Below, in pieces: positions 7,666 to 17,141 of a stretch of DNA of 34,869 nucleotides. Positions within the stretch are counted from its first letter, which is position 1, and every line of letters begins with the position of its first letter. The notes below the pieces were generated by a model. It made no database searches. It was not told where the DNA came from and was given only the letters and a program-made list of their open reading frames with translations. Origin of the DNA: Rhodospirillaceae bacterium (lineage in GTDB: Bacteria > Pseudomonadota > Alphaproteobacteria > Thalassobaculales > Thalassobaculaceae). Made by a program: the position numbers and the translations under genes. The DNA is taken from the NCBI GenBank assembly GCA_002708305.1, contig PANE01000010.1, forward strand, positions 1 to 34,869. The letters are read 5' to 3'.

Positions 7666-9354
7666 ATGCTGTACCAAAGTTATGTTCATGGGGTTAGCAA
7701 GAAACCGTTACTTGGCGAGACATTAGGAGCTAATTTTGATGCTGCCGTTGAGAAATGGGGCGACCAAGATGCTCTTATCGTACGCCATCAAAATATACGA
7801 TGGACTTATCTGGAACTTCAAAACAAGGTCAATGCGTTTGCAGCAGGCTTAGTAAGTTTAGGATTGCAACCTGGAGATCGAGTAGGCATTTGGTCTCCTA
7901 ATAATAGTGAATGGGTTGTCACTCAGTACGCTACCGCTAAAGCAGGTATAATTTTGGTGAATATTAACCCTGCTTATCGGATTGCGGAGCTTGAATATGC
8001 AATAAATAAAGTTGGCTGTAAGGCATTGATTTTGGCCGAAAGCTTTAAATCTAGCAATTATATAGCAATGGTAGAGGAGTTGGTGCCAGAAATTAGTAAA
8101 AGTAAGTCAGGCGAAATTAACTCAGCTCGCTTACCAACGCTTAAGACTGTGATCCAGATAGGAGGTGAAACGAATGACGGCTATTTTGATTTTGAACAAA
8201 TACCCACGCTTGCCTCAACTAAAGATCATCAACAAATAGAGAGTTTATCAGATCAATTGCAATTCGATGACCCAATAAATATTCAGTTTACCAGTGGAAC
8301 AACTGGTTTTCCCAAAGGTGCAACCCTCACCCATTTCAACGTATTGAATAATGGCTATTTCACGGGTGAGGGTTTAAAGCTGTCTTCCAATGATAAACTC
8401 TGTGTTCCTGTTCCTCTTTATCATTGTTTTGGCATGGTCCTAAGTAATGTGGCGGCTCTTACCCACGGAACGGCTTTAGTTTATCCTGCGGAAGCATTTG
8501 ATCCTCTAACGGTTCTTGAGAGCATTGAGGCTGAGCGATGTACAGCACTTCACGGGGTCCCGACAATGTTTATTGCTGAGTTGGGGCATCCACGTTTTAA
8601 AGAGTTTGATCTTTCTTCTTTAAGGACGGGTATTATGGCAGGATCCCCATGCCCTATCGAAGTTATGCGCCGTGTGGTTGAAGAAATGCACTGTAACGAA
8701 ATGATCATAGCTTATGGCATGACAGAAACAAGCCCTATAATCACGTTGTCTGAAACGGATGATCCAATGGAGAAACAGGTGACAACAGTTGGCCGTATAT
8801 TCCCTCATGTGGAAGTGAAAATTGTAGATGATACAGGACGGATCGTAGCACCTGGAGAAACGGGAGAATTGTTGGCTCGTGGTTATAATGTTATGCAAGG
8901 TTATTGGGACGACCCTGAGCTCACGGCTGATAGTATTGATGTTGCAGGCTGGATGCATACCGGCGATTTGGCGACGATGGATGTAGAGGGATTTTGCAAT
9001 ATTGTAGGTCGCGTAAAAGATATGGTAATTCGCGGTGGCGAAAATATTTATCCTCGAGAAATAGAGGAGTATTTGTATAGATACATTAAAATAAATGATG
9101 TTCAGGTATTTGGTGTACCGGATGTCAAATTTGTAGAAGAGCTTTGCGCCTGGATAATATTGAAGCCAGGAGAAACAGCAACAGAAGATGATATAAGAGA
9201 TTTTTGTCAAGGGCAGATTGCACATTATAAAATACCACGATATATCCGTTTCGTGGATGCTTTTCCTATGACCATCACGGGTAAAGTGCAAAAATTTGCA
9301 ATGCGTGATGCGATGATTGAGGAATTGGGAATAGATCAGGTTAAAACTGCTTAA
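7666..9354 (+). CDS. AMP-forming acyl-CoA ligase (medium/long-chain or aryl acid type)
   Basis: A 562-residue cytosolic ANL-superfamily enzyme that activates a carboxylic acid to its CoA thioester through an acyl-AMP. The key motifs are the phosphate loop [11 protein letters not shown] (208-218), the adenine/Mg motif YGMTE (350-354), the ribose-binding D434 in HTGDL, the hinge region [16 protein letters not shown] and the catalytic Lys540 in TGKVQK. The length is normal for the fatty-acyl-CoA synthetase branch. The ATG at 7666 follows AAGGGGA with good spacing. It diverges from the dioxygenase/molybdoenzyme cluster, so it may supply or consume an acyl-CoA in the same pathway. A general fatty-acid role cannot be excluded. 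Family certain, substrate not. Confidence 0.93.
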   Translation: MLYQSYVHGVSKKPLLGETLGANFDAAVEKWGDQDALIVRHQNIRWTYLELQNKVNAFAAGLVSLGLQPGDRVGIWSPNNSEWVVTQYATAKAGIILVNINPAYRIAELEYAINKVGCKALILAESFKSSNYIAMVEELVPEISKSKSGEINSARLPTLKTVIQIGGETNDGYFDFEQIPTLASTKDHQQIESLSDQLQFDDPINIQFTSGTTGFPKGATLTHFNVLNNGYFTGEGLKLSSNDKLCVPVPLYHCFGMVLSNVAALTHGTALVYPAEAFDPLTVLESIEAERCTALHGVPTMFIAELGHPRFKEFDLSSLRTGIMAGSPCPIEVMRRVVEEMHCNEMIIAYGMTETSPIITLSETDDPMEKQVTTVGRIFPHVEVKIVDDTGRIVAPGETGELLARGYNVMQGYWDDPELTADSIDVAGWMHTGDLATMDVEGFCNIVGRVKDMVIRGGENIYPREIEEYLYRYIKINDVQVFGVPDVKFVEELCAWIILKPGETATEDDIRDFCQGQIAHYKIPRYIRFVDAFPMTITGKVQKFAMRDAMIEELGIDQVKTA

Positions 9355-9483
9355 GGTTCTGTTTTTTCTTTACATGTTAACCCTGTTAGGATCTTTTAGT
9401 TCAGTACTCTAAAATCTGGTGATTTATCAGCAATGCTGACCGAGCTAGATGATAGCTAAAAACTATTTGAAAAGGTGCAAGAG

Positions 9484-9666
9484 ATGGCTATCAAAACTAA
9501 TTATAAATTTGAAAAAATGGAGCGCGATCGTCTCAAAGCAGAGAAGAAAAAAAAGCGACTTGAAGAAAAAAGAATGAATCAGTCCAATAATGAGAACGGG
9601 TTAGAGGACAGTAGTTCGGAATCTCAGCCCTCTGATGAATTAGAAAACGAAACCTCTAACGGTTAA
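9484..9666 (+). CDS. Small highly charged conserved-type protein, 60 residues
   Basis: A short soluble protein beginning MAIKTNYKFEKMERDR. A Lys/Arg/Glu-rich helix (residues 8-35, with a KKKK run) is followed by an acidic, Ser/Asn/Glu-rich, probably disordered tail. The ATG at 9484 has an AAGG site at proper spacing; an in-frame GTG at 9475 is less likely. I recall small proteins of this composition as uncharacterised genes in alphaproteobacteria, but assign no function. It lies 129 bp after the acyl-CoA ligase and 55 bp before the fused ABC exporter, all on the plus strand. The charge split (basic N-half, acidic C-half) is the notable trait. Confidence 0.7.
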   Translation: MAIKTNYKFEKMERDRLKAEKKKKRLEEKRMNQSNNENGLEDSSSESQPSDELENETSNG

Positions 9667-9721
9667 ATTTTTTTTTACTTTCGTTTTAAAACCTAAAAGC
9701 TAATCTATATAAGAGTATCCT

Positions 9722-12700
9722 ATGCATTTAGAACTTCGTTTATGGCGTTTTACAAAAGGCGTTAGGTCTCGAATCTTTTTATCTATGGTCATTGGCCTAT
9801 TATCTTCGGGGTTTGGGGTTGCGCGCTTGGCTTTGCTTGGCTGGTTAATAGGCCGAGTGTTTAATGGAGCCACATCAGTAGATTTGATTATCCCCTCTTT
9901 GTTAATAGTTTCGGTAATGATGCTGCGGGGCATCCTTGAGCATGGTCGCACTATGATAGCGCATAAAACTGCTGCCCAGGTTCAAAAACGATTGCGTAGA
10001 AACTTATTTGATCACATCGCAACACTTGGACCTGCCTATGCTGGCAGCCAGCGTTCTGGTGCGCTTACTCTTTCTGTGGTGGAAGGGGTCGAACAATTAG
10101 AAACATATTTTGGCCAATATCTGCCACAGTTATTAATATCCTTTTTTACACCAATTTTGATATTTATCTTCGTTGCGTATATAGATCTACCAGTGGCAGC
10201 AATTCTGGTATGTTTTGCTTTACTCGCTCTATTCCTGCCCGCTTTTTGGCACAGTTACGATGTGAAAAACTCTAAGATTAGACAGCACTCATATGCTGTT
10301 TTTGCGTCAGAGTTTTTGGATTCTATTCAAGGTTTAGCAACTTTGAAGGCTTTTGGTCAGAGTTCGCAACGGGCTGACTCTTTAGAATTTAAGGCACGTG
10401 ATTTATTTAGAAAAACTATGTGGGTTTTAGGAACCAATGTTCTTTCTAGAGGAATTACTGACTGTTCAATTACTATTGGAGCTGCTGCCGCACTAGCTTT
10501 GGGAGCTAGCAGAGTTGTTAGTGGTCAGTTGGAATTAACTGGTTTGCTAATTATTTTATTAATGGGTGTTGAAATATTCCGCCCAATGAGAGATTTACGA
10601 AGTGTTTTACATCAAGGAATGGTCGGTATGTCGGCTGCTCAAGGTATCTACGATATCTTGGATGCTAAACCACAGGTTGAGGATAAAACCCGAAAGGTAC
10701 TTAAGGAAAGTATAGTTCCTTCAATATCATTTAAAAACGTAACATTCGGCTATCCAGGTTCATTAAGGTCTATACACAAAAATTTGAGTTTTGAAATTTC
10801 TGCTGGGGAGCGTGTGGGCGTGGTTGGACCAAGTGGCTGTGGAAAATCATCAATTGTAAAAATGGTTTTGCGTTTTTTTGATCCCCAAAAGGGACAGATC
10901 ACTCTTGGGGGTACAGACCTTAAAGATATGAGTTTTTCTCAAATTAGAGAAAATATAGCAGTCGTTAATCAGGATACTTTCTTATTCCATGGAAGTGTTG
11001 GGGATAATATTAGAATGGGACGGCCAGAGGCGAGTGACGAGGAGATCAAATCTGCTGCAAAAGCTGCCAATATAGATGGATTCATCGGAACCTTGTCGGA
11101 GGAATACGACACAATTGTTGGAGAAAAGGGTATTAAATTATCAGGAGGCCAACGGCAGAGAGTTGCTATTGCACGAGCTATTTTACGGGATTCGCCAATT
11201 CTTATTTTGGATGAAGCTCTATCGGCGGTAGATGCAGAAAATGAAGCGATAATTCAGGATGCGTTGAATAAATTGATGGTTGGCCGAACTACTATAATTT
11301 TAGCGCATCGACTATCAAGTATAATTGAGTGTGACAGAATAATTGTTATTGATGAGGGGCACGTCGTCGAGACGGGCGTCCATAGTGACTTAATTTTGGG
11401 AAACAATATTTATTCAGCTTTGATGCGTGACCAGGCGATGCAAGCTGACTTATCGAGAGAAATGATACAGTATCCTTTTAAATGCGATATTCCTAAAATA
11501 GATAAACTGGACAACATCTCTGGTGGCTCAAAGATTCTTGATACCGAGGGGGTTATAAAAGCAGAGGGTTTGAGCTGGTATCAGGTCATACAATCTCTGA
11601 TGGGTGTGATAATGCCCTGGAAGGGCCGATTGGCGTTAACGTTTTGTTTTGGCGTAGCACGAGTACTTGCGTACATAGGAGTTGGTGTGGCTAGTGCTCT
11701 AATCGTCTTAAGCTTAAAGAACGGTGCTGAGTATGATCACTATTTAATTTGGCTTTGGATATTTGCGCCATTGGCTGGCATAACGCATTGGTTGGAGTCC
11801 TGGGTCGCCCATGACATGGCATTCAGGTTGCTGGCAGAGATGCGAATTGATGCCTTTAGAAAACTTGATGCGTTAGCCCCCGCTTACCTAGTGCGTAGGC
11901 GGACTGGTGATCTTATGAATCTGGCTACTCATGATATTGAACTCATAGAGTACTTTTTTGCTCATACTGTCGCCCCTGCCTTTGTTGCTCTCTTAATCCC
12001 TACAATTGTGTTGATAGTACTTGGATCTCAAAGTTTATGGATTGCGGGAGCACTTTTACCCTTTTTAGTTGCTGTTGGTTTAAGTCCATTTTTAATGCGT
12101 GGTAGTGTTGATCGGCTTGGATCTAAAGCGCGGGAAGCGTCAGGTGAGCTCGGCGCTTATGCGATAGATTCTATACAAGGACTAGGGGAAATAATCACAT
12201 TTCAAGGTGAAGGTCGGCGGGCCGATGGATTTGATAAGCTTGCTGATACCCATATAGCTCTTCGAATACCGTTTTTCCGCCAATTAACCTTTCAGCATAG
12301 TTTACTTGAGGTTTTGACAGGTTTTGGTGGACTGGCTGTTGTAGTGGTAGGTGCTCTTATGGTGCAAAATGGTCAAGTCGAATCAGGGGTATTGCCTCTT
12401 TTAACATTGCTAGCAATGTCCGCTTTTTTACCTGTATCAGAAATAGCACAGATAGGGAGACAGCTGGCCGATACGCTTGGATCTACACGGAGGTACTATG
12501 CCTTGGAAAATGAACCTGTACCTGTTGTCGATGGCCCTGGGGCCTCTACTTTTGACAAACCTGAGGCAAGTTTGGAGATAAAAGGATTAACATTTTCGTA
12601 TCCAGGACAGACGCGTCACGCACTGAAGGATATTAATTTAAAAATATTAAGTGGAGAAACAGTTGCTTTAGTGGGGACGTCTGGGGCAGGAAAAACAACG

Positions 12701-13306
12701 ACAGCTCAGATGTTGATGCGGTTTTGGGATCCGGACTTTGGGTCAATCGAATTAAATGGGATCAATTTACGGGAGTATACATTAGAGGATTTGCGTAGTC
12801 GAATAGCTCTGGTTGCTCAGGATACCTACTTATTTAATGACACGCTCAAAGAAAATATTTTGATAGCTAGACCAGATGCAAGTGAAACAGACTTTGCAAA
12901 TGCTATCGAAGGCGCCGCTCTAGGAAACCTAATTAGAGCAATGCCAGATGGTTTGAATACTCAAGTAGGAGAGAGGGGTACAAGTCTATCAGGAGGGCAA
13001 AGACAACGAGTGGCTATAGCGAGAGCATTTTTAAAGAATGCACCAATATTAATTCTGGATGAGGCGACTAGTCACCTTGACGCAGTCAATGAGGCTGAAA
13101 TTCGTCGTCAATTAGATAAGTTAAAAATAAATAGAACGACAATTATTATTGCTCATCGTCTATCTACCATCAAGGATGCGGATCAAATCGTCGTCCTCGA
13201 AGAAGGTAGGTTAGTTGAAACTGGAACTCACCATGATCTAATTAGATTAGGAGGTTTTTATGCGAAACTGATATCCCGTCAGGTGGCTAGTGTTACCGCA
13301 CTATGA
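9722..13306 (+). CDS. Fused ABC exporter with two TMD-NBD modules (CydDC-like architecture)
   Basis: A 1194-residue inner-membrane exporter joining two ABC half-transporters in one chain. The first membrane domain (about 1-310) is followed by NBD1, with Walker A GPSGCGKSS (about 369-377), signature LSGGQRQ (from about 473) and Walker B ILILDEALS. The second membrane domain (about 610-900) is followed by NBD2, with Walker A GTSGAGKTT (985-993), LSGGQRQ (from about 1089), ILILDEATS and H-loop IIAHRLS. Both ATP sites look competent, unlike many heterodimeric exporters with one degenerate site. In Proteobacteria the two-subunit CydD/CydC exporter (cysteine/glutathione or heme-related) has this pairing, and this is a plausible relative, but no cytochrome bd genes are nearby. 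A lipid or drug exporter is the alternative. The start at 9722 has a modest AAGAG site. Confidence 0.85.
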   Translation: MHLELRLWRFTKGVRSRIFLSMVIGLLSSGFGVARLALLGWLIGRVFNGATSVDLIIPSLLIVSVMMLRGILEHGRTMIAHKTAAQVQKRLRRNLFDHIATLGPAYAGSQRSGALTLSVVEGVEQLETYFGQYLPQLLISFFTPILIFIFVAYIDLPVAAILVCFALLALFLPAFWHSYDVKNSKIRQHSYAVFASEFLDSIQGLATLKAFGQSSQRADSLEFKARDLFRKTMWVLGTNVLSRGITDCSITIGAAAALALGASRVVSGQLELTGLLIILLMGVEIFRPMRDLRSVLHQGMVGMSAAQGIYDILDAKPQVEDKTRKVLKESIVPSISFKNVTFGYPGSLRSIHKNLSFEISAGERVGVVGPSGCGKSSIVKMVLRFFDPQKGQITLGGTDLKDMSFSQIRENIAVVNQDTFLFHGSVGDNIRMGRPEASDEEIKSAAKAANIDGFIGTLSEEYDTIVGEKGIKLSGGQRQRVAIARAILRDSPILILDEALSAVDAENEAIIQDALNKLMVGRTTIILAHRLSSIIECDRIIVIDEGHVVETGVHSDLILGNNIYSALMRDQAMQADLSREMIQYPFKCDIPKIDKLDNISGGSKILDTEGVIKAEGLSWYQVIQSLMGVIMPWKGRLALTFCFGVARVLAYIGVGVASALIVLSLKNGAEYDHYLIWLWIFAPLAGITHWLESWVAHDMAFRLLAEMRIDAFRKLDALAPAYLVRRRTGDLMNLATHDIELIEYFFAHTVAPAFVALLIPTIVLIVLGSQSLWIAGALLPFLVAVGLSPFLMRGSVDRLGSKAREASGELGAYAIDSIQGLGEIITFQGEGRRADGFDKLADTHIALRIPFFRQLTFQHSLLEVLTGFGGLAVVVVGALMVQNGQVESGVLPLLTLLAMSAFLPVSEIAQIGRQLADTLGSTRRYYALENEPVPVVDGPGASTFDKPEASLEIKGLTFSYPGQTRHALKDINLKILSGETVALVGTSGAGKTTTAQMLMRFWDPDFGSIELNGINLREYTLEDLRSRIALVAQDTYLFNDTLKENILIARPDASETDFANAIEGAALGNLIRAMPDGLNTQVGERGTSLSGGQRQRVAIARAFLKNAPILILDEATSHLDAVNEAEIRRQLDKLKINRTTIIIAHRLSTIKDADQIVVLEEGRLVETGTHHDLIRLGGFYAKLISRQVASVTAL

Positions 13307-13332
13307 GTATTGTGGTGATCATTTAAACGAAT

Positions 13333-14802
13333 TTATATTTCATCGAGGGGATGAGTGGGGCGGTGAAGTTTTTTATAATCCACCTTGGTAATATTGACGC
13401 AGGTGGGCCCCGGAGTATCGGCTGTAAAAATCTCTGTAGCGTATGGACCGAAGGTCGCTCGAAAATGAGAAGGAGACTTAACAAAGACAAGCTTTGCATG
13501 CGCTAAATCAAGACCCACGGAAGTAAATTGCCCGGTATCCCATTCCAGGCCTCCTATAGAGCGAACTGCAATTCTTATAGAGCCAATGGCTAACAGAGCT
13601 GTAAGCCCAAAATTCATTTCGGCACCTTCTAATCCAGCTGCCATTGTGAAAACACCGTCAGTTATAGTTTTGACGGTGGCTGTGACCTCTAGAGGGACAC
13701 CATCGTTGTGAGATAACGAATGCCCTAGTTTAACTCTAATTGTTGACCCCACTCCATGCTTTTCAGCTAAACTGGCAGCGGATTGGTCTACCAATGTTAG
13801 ATATGTAAGTCCATTATGACTATCAGCATTTAGCTCCAAGAGCCTTCTCAATACAGCTATATTATCTCCACCAGCACCACCACTCGTTGCATCTCCACAG
13901 TCTCCAACTACTACCGTCCCAGGGACCTTTAAGCCATCTCTGATTGCGTCATCTAATTCTGTTAAGCTGGGCATTAAGGCGTTTCTTAACCTCCAGGTCA
14001 TATCACTTAGCTTATTGGCTTGCACCTGACCTTTGTTGATATCACCATCTGTGCATACTAAGCTTGCGAAGCCTAAGTCCTTGAAGTCAAGCCATGGTTG
14101 TACCATAAAATATGAGGCGGCTAAGACTTCATTGGATCTTTCCATCCGTCGCGCTTCTGTCACAATTTCGCTCATTGGCCCTTCTGAAGTTCTACTATTT
14201 ACTGGACTAATTATCATTGGTTTTTTGGATAATGCCATGACGGGTTTAATTTTACCTAAGACAGTATCTATAAGAATCTGTGCAGTTTTTTCTCCAGTCT
14301 CATACATATCAATATGTGGGTAACTGCCATAACCCACAAAAAAAACATTTGGTTGAAGCATCCGTGGCGTTACATGAGCATGTAAATCTAGCGAAACTCC
14401 GATGGGGGTTCTATTTGGCAGTAAATGACGCACTGTCTCTAGTATTTCACTTTCGCAGTCTTCTTGATCCTCGGCAACCATACTACCGTGCAGGGCTAAT
14501 AATAAGCCATCAAGCTTAGGAGCTGATTTTATTTCCTGTGAGAGTAACCTCAAAAGAGTATCAAAACATGTACGCGTCAACGGCCCCCCGCACGATCCAT
14601 GAGTCGCTAGTAGTGGAATTGGTGTTACCTTATTTTTTTCTAATATATTTTTCATGCCTGTTAATTCAATTTTAACAGAGCGGATCTCTGTTAGAACCGT
14701 TTGTCCAAGACGGATATATTGAGCTGAGAAATGGTCAAGGTTTGTGGTAAATGGCACAAATGTGTTTGATTCCTGGATGATTTGTGCAAGGCCAATTCGC
14801 AT
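13333..14802 (-). CDS. M81-family metallopeptidase, MlrC (microcystinase C)-like
   Basis: A 489-residue protein with the two-part MlrC layout: an N-terminal M81 metallopeptidase-like domain (about 1-290) and a C-terminal MlrC domain (about 300-480). The likely zinc-site motifs are LDLHAHVT (138-145, with D139, H141 and H143) and YPHIDMYETG (161-170). There is no signal peptide, so it acts in the cytosol. MlrC itself cleaves the last linear products of microcystin breakdown; most family members are uncharacterised amide-bond hydrolases. The ATG at 14802 follows AAGGGA. It is the last gene of the ligase-liv operon, 71 bp after livF, which suggests hydrolysis of the imported compound or its conjugate. 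Its 3' end lies only 26 bp from the convergent exporter gene, with no visible terminator between them. Confidence 0.9.
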   Translation of the reverse strand: MRIGLAQIIQESNTFVPFTTNLDHFSAQYIRLGQTVLTEIRSVKIELTGMKNILEKNKVTPIPLLATHGSCGGPLTRTCFDTLLRLLSQEIKSAPKLDGLLLALHGSMVAEDQEDCESEILETVRHLLPNRTPIGVSLDLHAHVTPRMLQPNVFFVGYGSYPHIDMYETGEKTAQILIDTVLGKIKPVMALSKKPMIISPVNSRTSEGPMSEIVTEARRMERSNEVLAASYFMVQPWLDFKDLGFASLVCTDGDINKGQVQANKLSDMTWRLRNALMPSLTELDDAIRDGLKVPGTVVVGDCGDATSGGAGGDNIAVLRRLLELNADSHNGLTYLTLVDQSAASLAEKHGVGSTIRVKLGHSLSHNDGVPLEVTATVKTITDGVFTMAAGLEGAEMNFGLTALLAIGSIRIAVRSIGGLEWDTGQFTSVGLDLAHAKLVFVKSPSHFRATFGPYATEIFTADTPGPTCVNITKVDYKKLHRPTHPLDEI

Positions 14803-14873
14803 TCTTTAGTCCCTTAATAGAAAATGCAATTGTATCTTTAAAGTTTAAAACGCCTTGTATAGTTACCTTTGTT

Positions 14874-15686
14874 TTAGCTGAGCCAGCGCTTTTTACGACG
14901 ATAATGCTTAACATCTTTAAAGCTCTTTTGGTCACCATGTGAAATGCCTAGATAAAATTCTTTAACGTCATCATTTTCTGCCAACGCTTTAGCTTCACCT
15001 TCCATAACGATACGCCCGTTTTCAAGAATATAGCCCGTTTTTGCATAACGCAGAGCGATGGAAGCGTTCTGTTCTGCTAGTAAAATCGATACCTGTTTTT
15101 CTCTATTTAAAAGTGCTACAATTTCAAAAATCTCTTCAACTAATTGTGGGGCTAATCCCATCGATGGTTCATCGAGTAACATTAATTTAGGCCGGGCCAT
15201 TAATGCTCGTCCTATAGCAACCATTTGTTGCTCTCCGCCAGATATATATCCAGCTAAGGATTTGAATCTTTCCTTTAGTCTTGGGAAGTATCCATAGACC
15301 ATTTCAAGGTCTTCTGAGATACCTTTTCTATCGGCACCCCGCGTATAAGCACCGGTCATAAGATTTTCTTCTACGGTTAGGTGTTCAAAACAATGCCGGC
15401 CTTCCATCACTTGTATCACACCACGTTTTACTAGGTCACTTGGCGTGAGTGCTTGAATTTCTTGGGATTCATAATGGATAGATCCTTTAGTAACCTCGCC
15501 TCTCTCTGAGTTTAAGAGATTTGATATGGACTTAAGTGTAGTGGTTTTTCCTGCCCCGTTGGCACCAAGGAGGGCGACGATGCCGCCCTCTGGTACCTCG
15601 AGAGATACGCCTTTTAATACGAGGATCACGTGGTTATAGATAACCTCGATATTATTAACAGATAGAAGGTTCACTTTATCGTTCAC
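14874..15686 (-). CDS. livF: Branched-chain-type ABC transporter ATPase, LivF family
   Basis: A 270-residue cytosolic ATPase that powers a HAAT-family (branched-chain amino-acid-type) importer together with LivG. It has Walker A GANGAGKTT (41-49), signature ISGGEQQMVAIGRA and Walker B LMLLDEPSMGL, followed by the LivF-type AEQNASIALRYA segment. The start is a GTG at 15686 set by a good AGGAA site. It has a basic C-terminal extension of about 20 residues. It lies 59 bp after the periplasmic binding protein, placing the operon order as livG-livH-livM-livK-livF. The family is secure; the substrate class (amino acids, amides or carboxylic acids) is set by the binding protein and not known. Confidence 0.93.
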   Translation of the reverse strand: MNDKVNLLSVNNIEVIYNHVILVLKGVSLEVPEGGIVALLGANGAGKTTTLKSISNLLNSERGEVTKGSIHYESQEIQALTPSDLVKRGVIQVMEGRHCFEHLTVEENLMTGAYTRGADRKGISEDLEMVYGYFPRLKERFKSLAGYISGGEQQMVAIGRALMARPKLMLLDEPSMGLAPQLVEEIFEIVALLNREKQVSILLAEQNASIALRYAKTGYILENGRIVMEGEAKALAENDDVKEFYLGISHGDQKSFKDVKHYRRKKRWLS

Positions 15687-15745
15687 TTCGTTCCTCGCTT
15701 ATCGTTTAAAACTGAGCATTACTGACTCCGTGAACCCAATAACTA

Positions 15746-17059
15746 TTAACTGCAAGACTTTGGAGTAATGTTGTTTTCCTTCGCAAACTTAGCTGCGTCG
15801 GCCTCCATTAATGGGCGAACTAAATCTTTCATCACTGGCACCCAATCACTGACTACTTTCCAGGTTTTGGCACTAGCATTCCATTGTTGGAAAAGAACCG
15901 GATGACCACCTTCGTGATCATTACAACTTACTTTTATCGGAGGATAACCGGGTAATCCAATACGTTCCCAATCGGCTGAGGTAACATTAGTATTTTCATA
16001 ACCCCACTGCATTTGTGCACCATTTGGAACTTTCACATTGAAGTGTTTTTGAGCATTCCGTACGGCTTCAACAACAAACACATGGTTCAACATCCCACGA
16101 ATATAAAGCACTTCCCCAGTTCTGCTAAGGTCGCCGCCCCCAAGGCCCTTGTCATACACATACTTTTTTATATCAGCGTGAAGTTTTGTACCACCGCCAG
16201 GAGTATGGAATGTTGCAGCAATATAGCCGTCTGCTTTACTTCCAGCAGGAATCACATCGTTTTCTGAACCTGACCACCAGTTGCCAATAAATTTATCCAT
16301 AGGGAAACCTTGAGCCGCAGCCTCTTTTACCGCTACTTGGTTCATAACACCCCAACCTGACATAAAAATCCAATCTGGCTTCTTGCGTCGTATCTGGAGC
16401 CATGTTGCTTTCTGTTCTTGCCCCGGATGGTCGACTGCTAACAGAGTGAGATTAAATCCAAACTTCTCAGCCATTACCTTTAATGTTGGGTTAGCTTCTT
16501 TACCATACGCAGAGTTGTGGTAAATATGAACGATCTTTTTACCCTTTAGAGACGCAAGCCCACCTTCTTTTCCGGCTATATAGCTTATCACTGCAGTTGC
16601 TTGGGACCAGTAGGTTGCTGGAAAATTGAAAACCCAAGGAAAAACAGATCCTACTGCTGCCGAAGTTCGACCATAACCCATTGTTAAGAGGGGGATATTG
16701 TCTTTGTAGCTTTTTGGTATCAATTGGTAGGTGATCCCAGTTGAATTTGGGATAACGGTTACAGGTTTTTTTGATTTCAACTTCTCATAACACTCTACAC
16801 CAACTTTTGTATTATAGCCGGTCTCACATTCTTCATGAACAATTTTAACCCCGTTTATCCCTCCATCACGCTCATTGATAAGTGTTAAGTAGTCCTGCAT
16901 ACCATTTGCAAACGGTATTCCATTTGGGGCATATGGACCTGTTCTGTACACTAGGCCCGGCACGAAGATCTGATCGGCAGCTATCGCGATCTCAGTTGCT
17001 ACCATCGTGGTAAGACCCAGACCTGTCAAAACGCCAATACCAAGTCGTTTGATATTCAT
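15746..17059 (-). CDS. Periplasmic substrate-binding protein of the Liv-type ABC importer
   Basis: A 437-residue type I periplasmic-binding protein (Peripla_BP_6/LivK-like). It has a clear signal peptide: basic NIKR, a hydrophobic core to about residue 22, and a likely cleavage after AIA near residue 27. The mature part opens IFVPGLVYRTGPYAPNG, typical of the branch often found beside acyl-CoA ligases rather than of canonical leucine-binding proteins. The start at 17059 follows a strong AGGGAG site. It is longer than E. coli LivK. It lies in the operon between livM and livF. It defines the transporter's substrate, which I infer to be a carboxylate because a CoA ligase heads the operon; branched-chain amino acids remain possible. 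Confidence 0.9.
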   Translation of the reverse strand: MNIKRLGIGVLTGLGLTTMVATEIAIAADQIFVPGLVYRTGPYAPNGIPFANGMQDYLTLINERDGGINGVKIVHEECETGYNTKVGVECYEKLKSKKPVTVIPNSTGITYQLIPKSYKDNIPLLTMGYGRTSAAVGSVFPWVFNFPATYWSQATAVISYIAGKEGGLASLKGKKIVHIYHNSAYGKEANPTLKVMAEKFGFNLTLLAVDHPGQEQKATWLQIRRKKPDWIFMSGWGVMNQVAVKEAAAQGFPMDKFIGNWWSGSENDVIPAGSKADGYIAATFHTPGGGTKLHADIKKYVYDKGLGGGDLSRTGEVLYIRGMLNHVFVVEAVRNAQKHFNVKVPNGAQMQWGYENTNVTSADWERIGLPGYPPIKVSCNDHEGGHPVLFQQWNASAKTWKVVSDWVPVMKDLVRPLMEADAAKFAKENNITPKSCS

Positions 17060-17141
17060 TTTTTTCTCCCTGTTAGTTTTTATATTATTATATTTATTTT
17101 TTTTAACGTAGGTACTCTAAACTACCGTACACCAAGTTCTA

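Noticed and set aside
8620-9291. Long minus-strand open frame (223 codons) inside the acyl-CoA ligase
   Set aside because: Lies fully antisense to a well-conserved gene, has a composition rich in Tyr, Ile, His and Cys, no recognisable domain and no ribosome site.
9667-9680. T-run after the small charged gene as an intrinsic terminator
   Set aside because: No stable GC hairpin precedes it.
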